This document shows positions 5,249 to 6,125 of a stretch of DNA of 6,125 bases, piece after piece; position 1 is the stretch's first letter, and each line of letters starts with the position of its first letter. Origin of the DNA: Dehalococcoidia bacterium (GTDB lineage: Bacteria > Chloroflexota > Dehalococcoidia > Dehalococcoidales > RBG-16-60-22); contig JAUWYU010000098.1 in the NCBI GenBank assembly GCA_030615655.1, positions 1-6,125 on the forward strand, given 5' to 3'. The position numbers and the translations under genes were made by a program. The notes under the pieces were generated by a model. That model was not told the DNA's origin and ran no database searches. It saw nothing but the letters and a program-made list of their open reading frames with translations.

Positions 5249-6125
5249 GCACGTCGAATAGACAAAGCCACCGACAATCAAGTCCCGTTAACCGCAGTCA
5301 GGTCGCCCGCATTGTCTTTTCTAACGCCGAGTCCATGGGCATTCGCGACCGCAAGCTGGTGGAGCGGCTAACGACCCAGGTGATTGAGCGATTGGAAAAG
5401 GCTCAGGCGAAATACCTGCCGACTCTGCCGGGTATGGAAGCCTTCGTAGACAAGCGCTCCCGGCGCCAGCAGCGCCTGCCGACCGAGTCGGAAATCGAGG
5501 CTATGGTCATGGAAGTCCTGAACGAGGCAAAACCGGCACAGGAAGCCGAAAAACCGGTACACGAAGAGGAGGTCAAAGCAGAAATGGAATCAAAGGCTGA
5601 AGTTACACCTCGGAAAGAAACCATATCCGGCACAGACCTTACCGATACGGCTCTTCATGTACTGGGGAAAAGGTATCTGAAGAAGGACAAACAGGGGCAG
5701 GTTATTGAGTCGCCGGAGGAGATGTTCCGCCGGGTGGCCCAGGCGGTTGCCTCTGCGGAGCTTATCTACGACCCCAAAGCAAATGCCAAGGCTATGGAAG
5801 TGGAAGAGGAATTCTACCGCTTGATGGCTAATCTGGAGTTCCTGCCCAACTCCCCCACGCTGATGAATGCCGGCCGAGAGTTAGGGCAGTTGTCAGCCTG
5901 CTTCGTCTTACCCGTTGACGACTCTATGGAGTCCATCTTCGACGCTGTCAAATATACCGCCCTTATCCATAAGAGCGGCGGCGGGACCGGATTTTCCTTC
6001 TCCCGACTGAGGCCGGAAAAGGACAGGGTTGGTTCTACCGGGGGCATCGCCAGCGGACCGGTTTCCTTCATGCGAGTCTTTGACACCGCCACCGACGTCA
6101 TCAAGCAGGGGGGAACGCGCCGTGG
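5245..6125 (+). CDS. nrdJ: Adenosylcobalamin-dependent (class II) ribonucleotide reductase, N-terminal part (partial, runs off right edge)
   Basis: The first 293 codons of a ribonucleotide reductase, which makes deoxyribonucleotides using a B12-generated thiyl radical and needs no oxygen. Family motifs are LPNSPTLMNAG (200-210), LSACFVLPVDDS (217-227, with C219 the first redox-active cysteine), HKSGGGTGFSFSRLRP (242-257), GGIASGPVSFM (266-276) and IKQGGTRR (286-293). Translation starts at ATG 5245, six bases after GGAGGAG, and overlaps the nrdR stop. Residues 1-125 come before the catalytic part: a helical segment (about 18-95, including LVERLTTQVIERLEKAQ and LPTESEIEAMVMEVL) and then a lysine/glutamate-rich linker (about 96-125). 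The helical segment recalls the second half of an ATP-cone, but no VxKRDG-type nucleotide motif is visible. The call of class II over class I rests on the GGGTGF/GGIASGPVSFM pattern and on linkage to nrdR. Confidence 0.93.
   Translation, partial: MSTSNRQSHRQSSPVNRSQVARIVFSNAESMGIRDRKLVERLTTQVIERLEKAQAKYLPTLPGMEAFVDKRSRRQQRLPTESEIEAMVMEVLNEAKPAQEAEKPVHEEEVKAEMESKAEVTPRKETISGTDLTDTALHVLGKRYLKKDKQGQVIESPEEMFRRVAQAVASAELIYDPKANAKAMEVEEEFYRLMANLEFLPNSPTLMNAGRELGQLSACFVLPVDDSMESIFDAVKYTALIHKSGGGTGFSFSRLRPEKDRVGSTGGIASGPVSFMRVFDTATDVIKQGGTRR

Noticed and set aside
1..6125. CRISPR array, toxin-antitoxin pair, defence system or insertion sequence
   Set aside because: No regularly spaced repeats, nuclease or toxin families, DDE transposase or terminal inverted repeats were seen in the window.

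Overview
The window looks like ordinary bacterial chromosome next to the edge of an integrated mobile element. The neighbouring nrdR and B12-dependent ribonucleotide reductase genes, and a 'GTCATTGCGAG'-type interspersed repeat, fit a member of the Chloroflexota such as a Dehalococcoidia. That assignment is inference from recall, not proof. Base composition appears mixed: folC is clearly GC-rich, while the recombinase region on the left is closer to balanced.

Left part (about 1-1800, all minus strand) is an integration module. Reading away from a tRNA-Lys(UUU) gene (1797-1869), there is a minus-strand intrinsic terminator, a complete XerC/D-type tyrosine recombinase (1587-562), an overlapping 70-residue helix-turn-helix-like protein (572-360), a possible 50-residue reading frame (346-194), and the start of a second tyrosine recombinase (189 to beyond the left edge). 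The second recombinase appears to lack an N-terminal arm/core-binding domain. The 3' end of the tRNA gene points at the first recombinase. This is the classic layout of an element inserted at a tRNA 3' end, so the element probably extends leftwards out of the window.

Middle part (1870-4426) is housekeeping. A short intergenic region carries divergent promoters for the tRNA and for ribD (riboflavin synthesis, TTG start). ribD converges on folC (folate polyglutamylation) with only six bases between the stop codons.

Right part (4427-6125): a 288-base intergenic region holds a probable folC promoter, a degenerate interspersed repeat with a hairpin, an AT-rich stretch with repeated TTATAAAC words, and a promoter carrying two tandem NrdR boxes. 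Downstream, nrdR (GTG start at 4715) and nrdJ (cut by the right edge) overlap by four bases (ATGA) and form an operon. The NrdR repressor very likely controls its own gene and the class II ribonucleotide reductase, tying deoxynucleotide supply to nucleotide levels.

I see no clear undescribed system. The most interesting items are the two-recombinase module at tRNA-Lys and the tandem NrdR boxes, one of which reaches into the ribosome binding site of nrdR.
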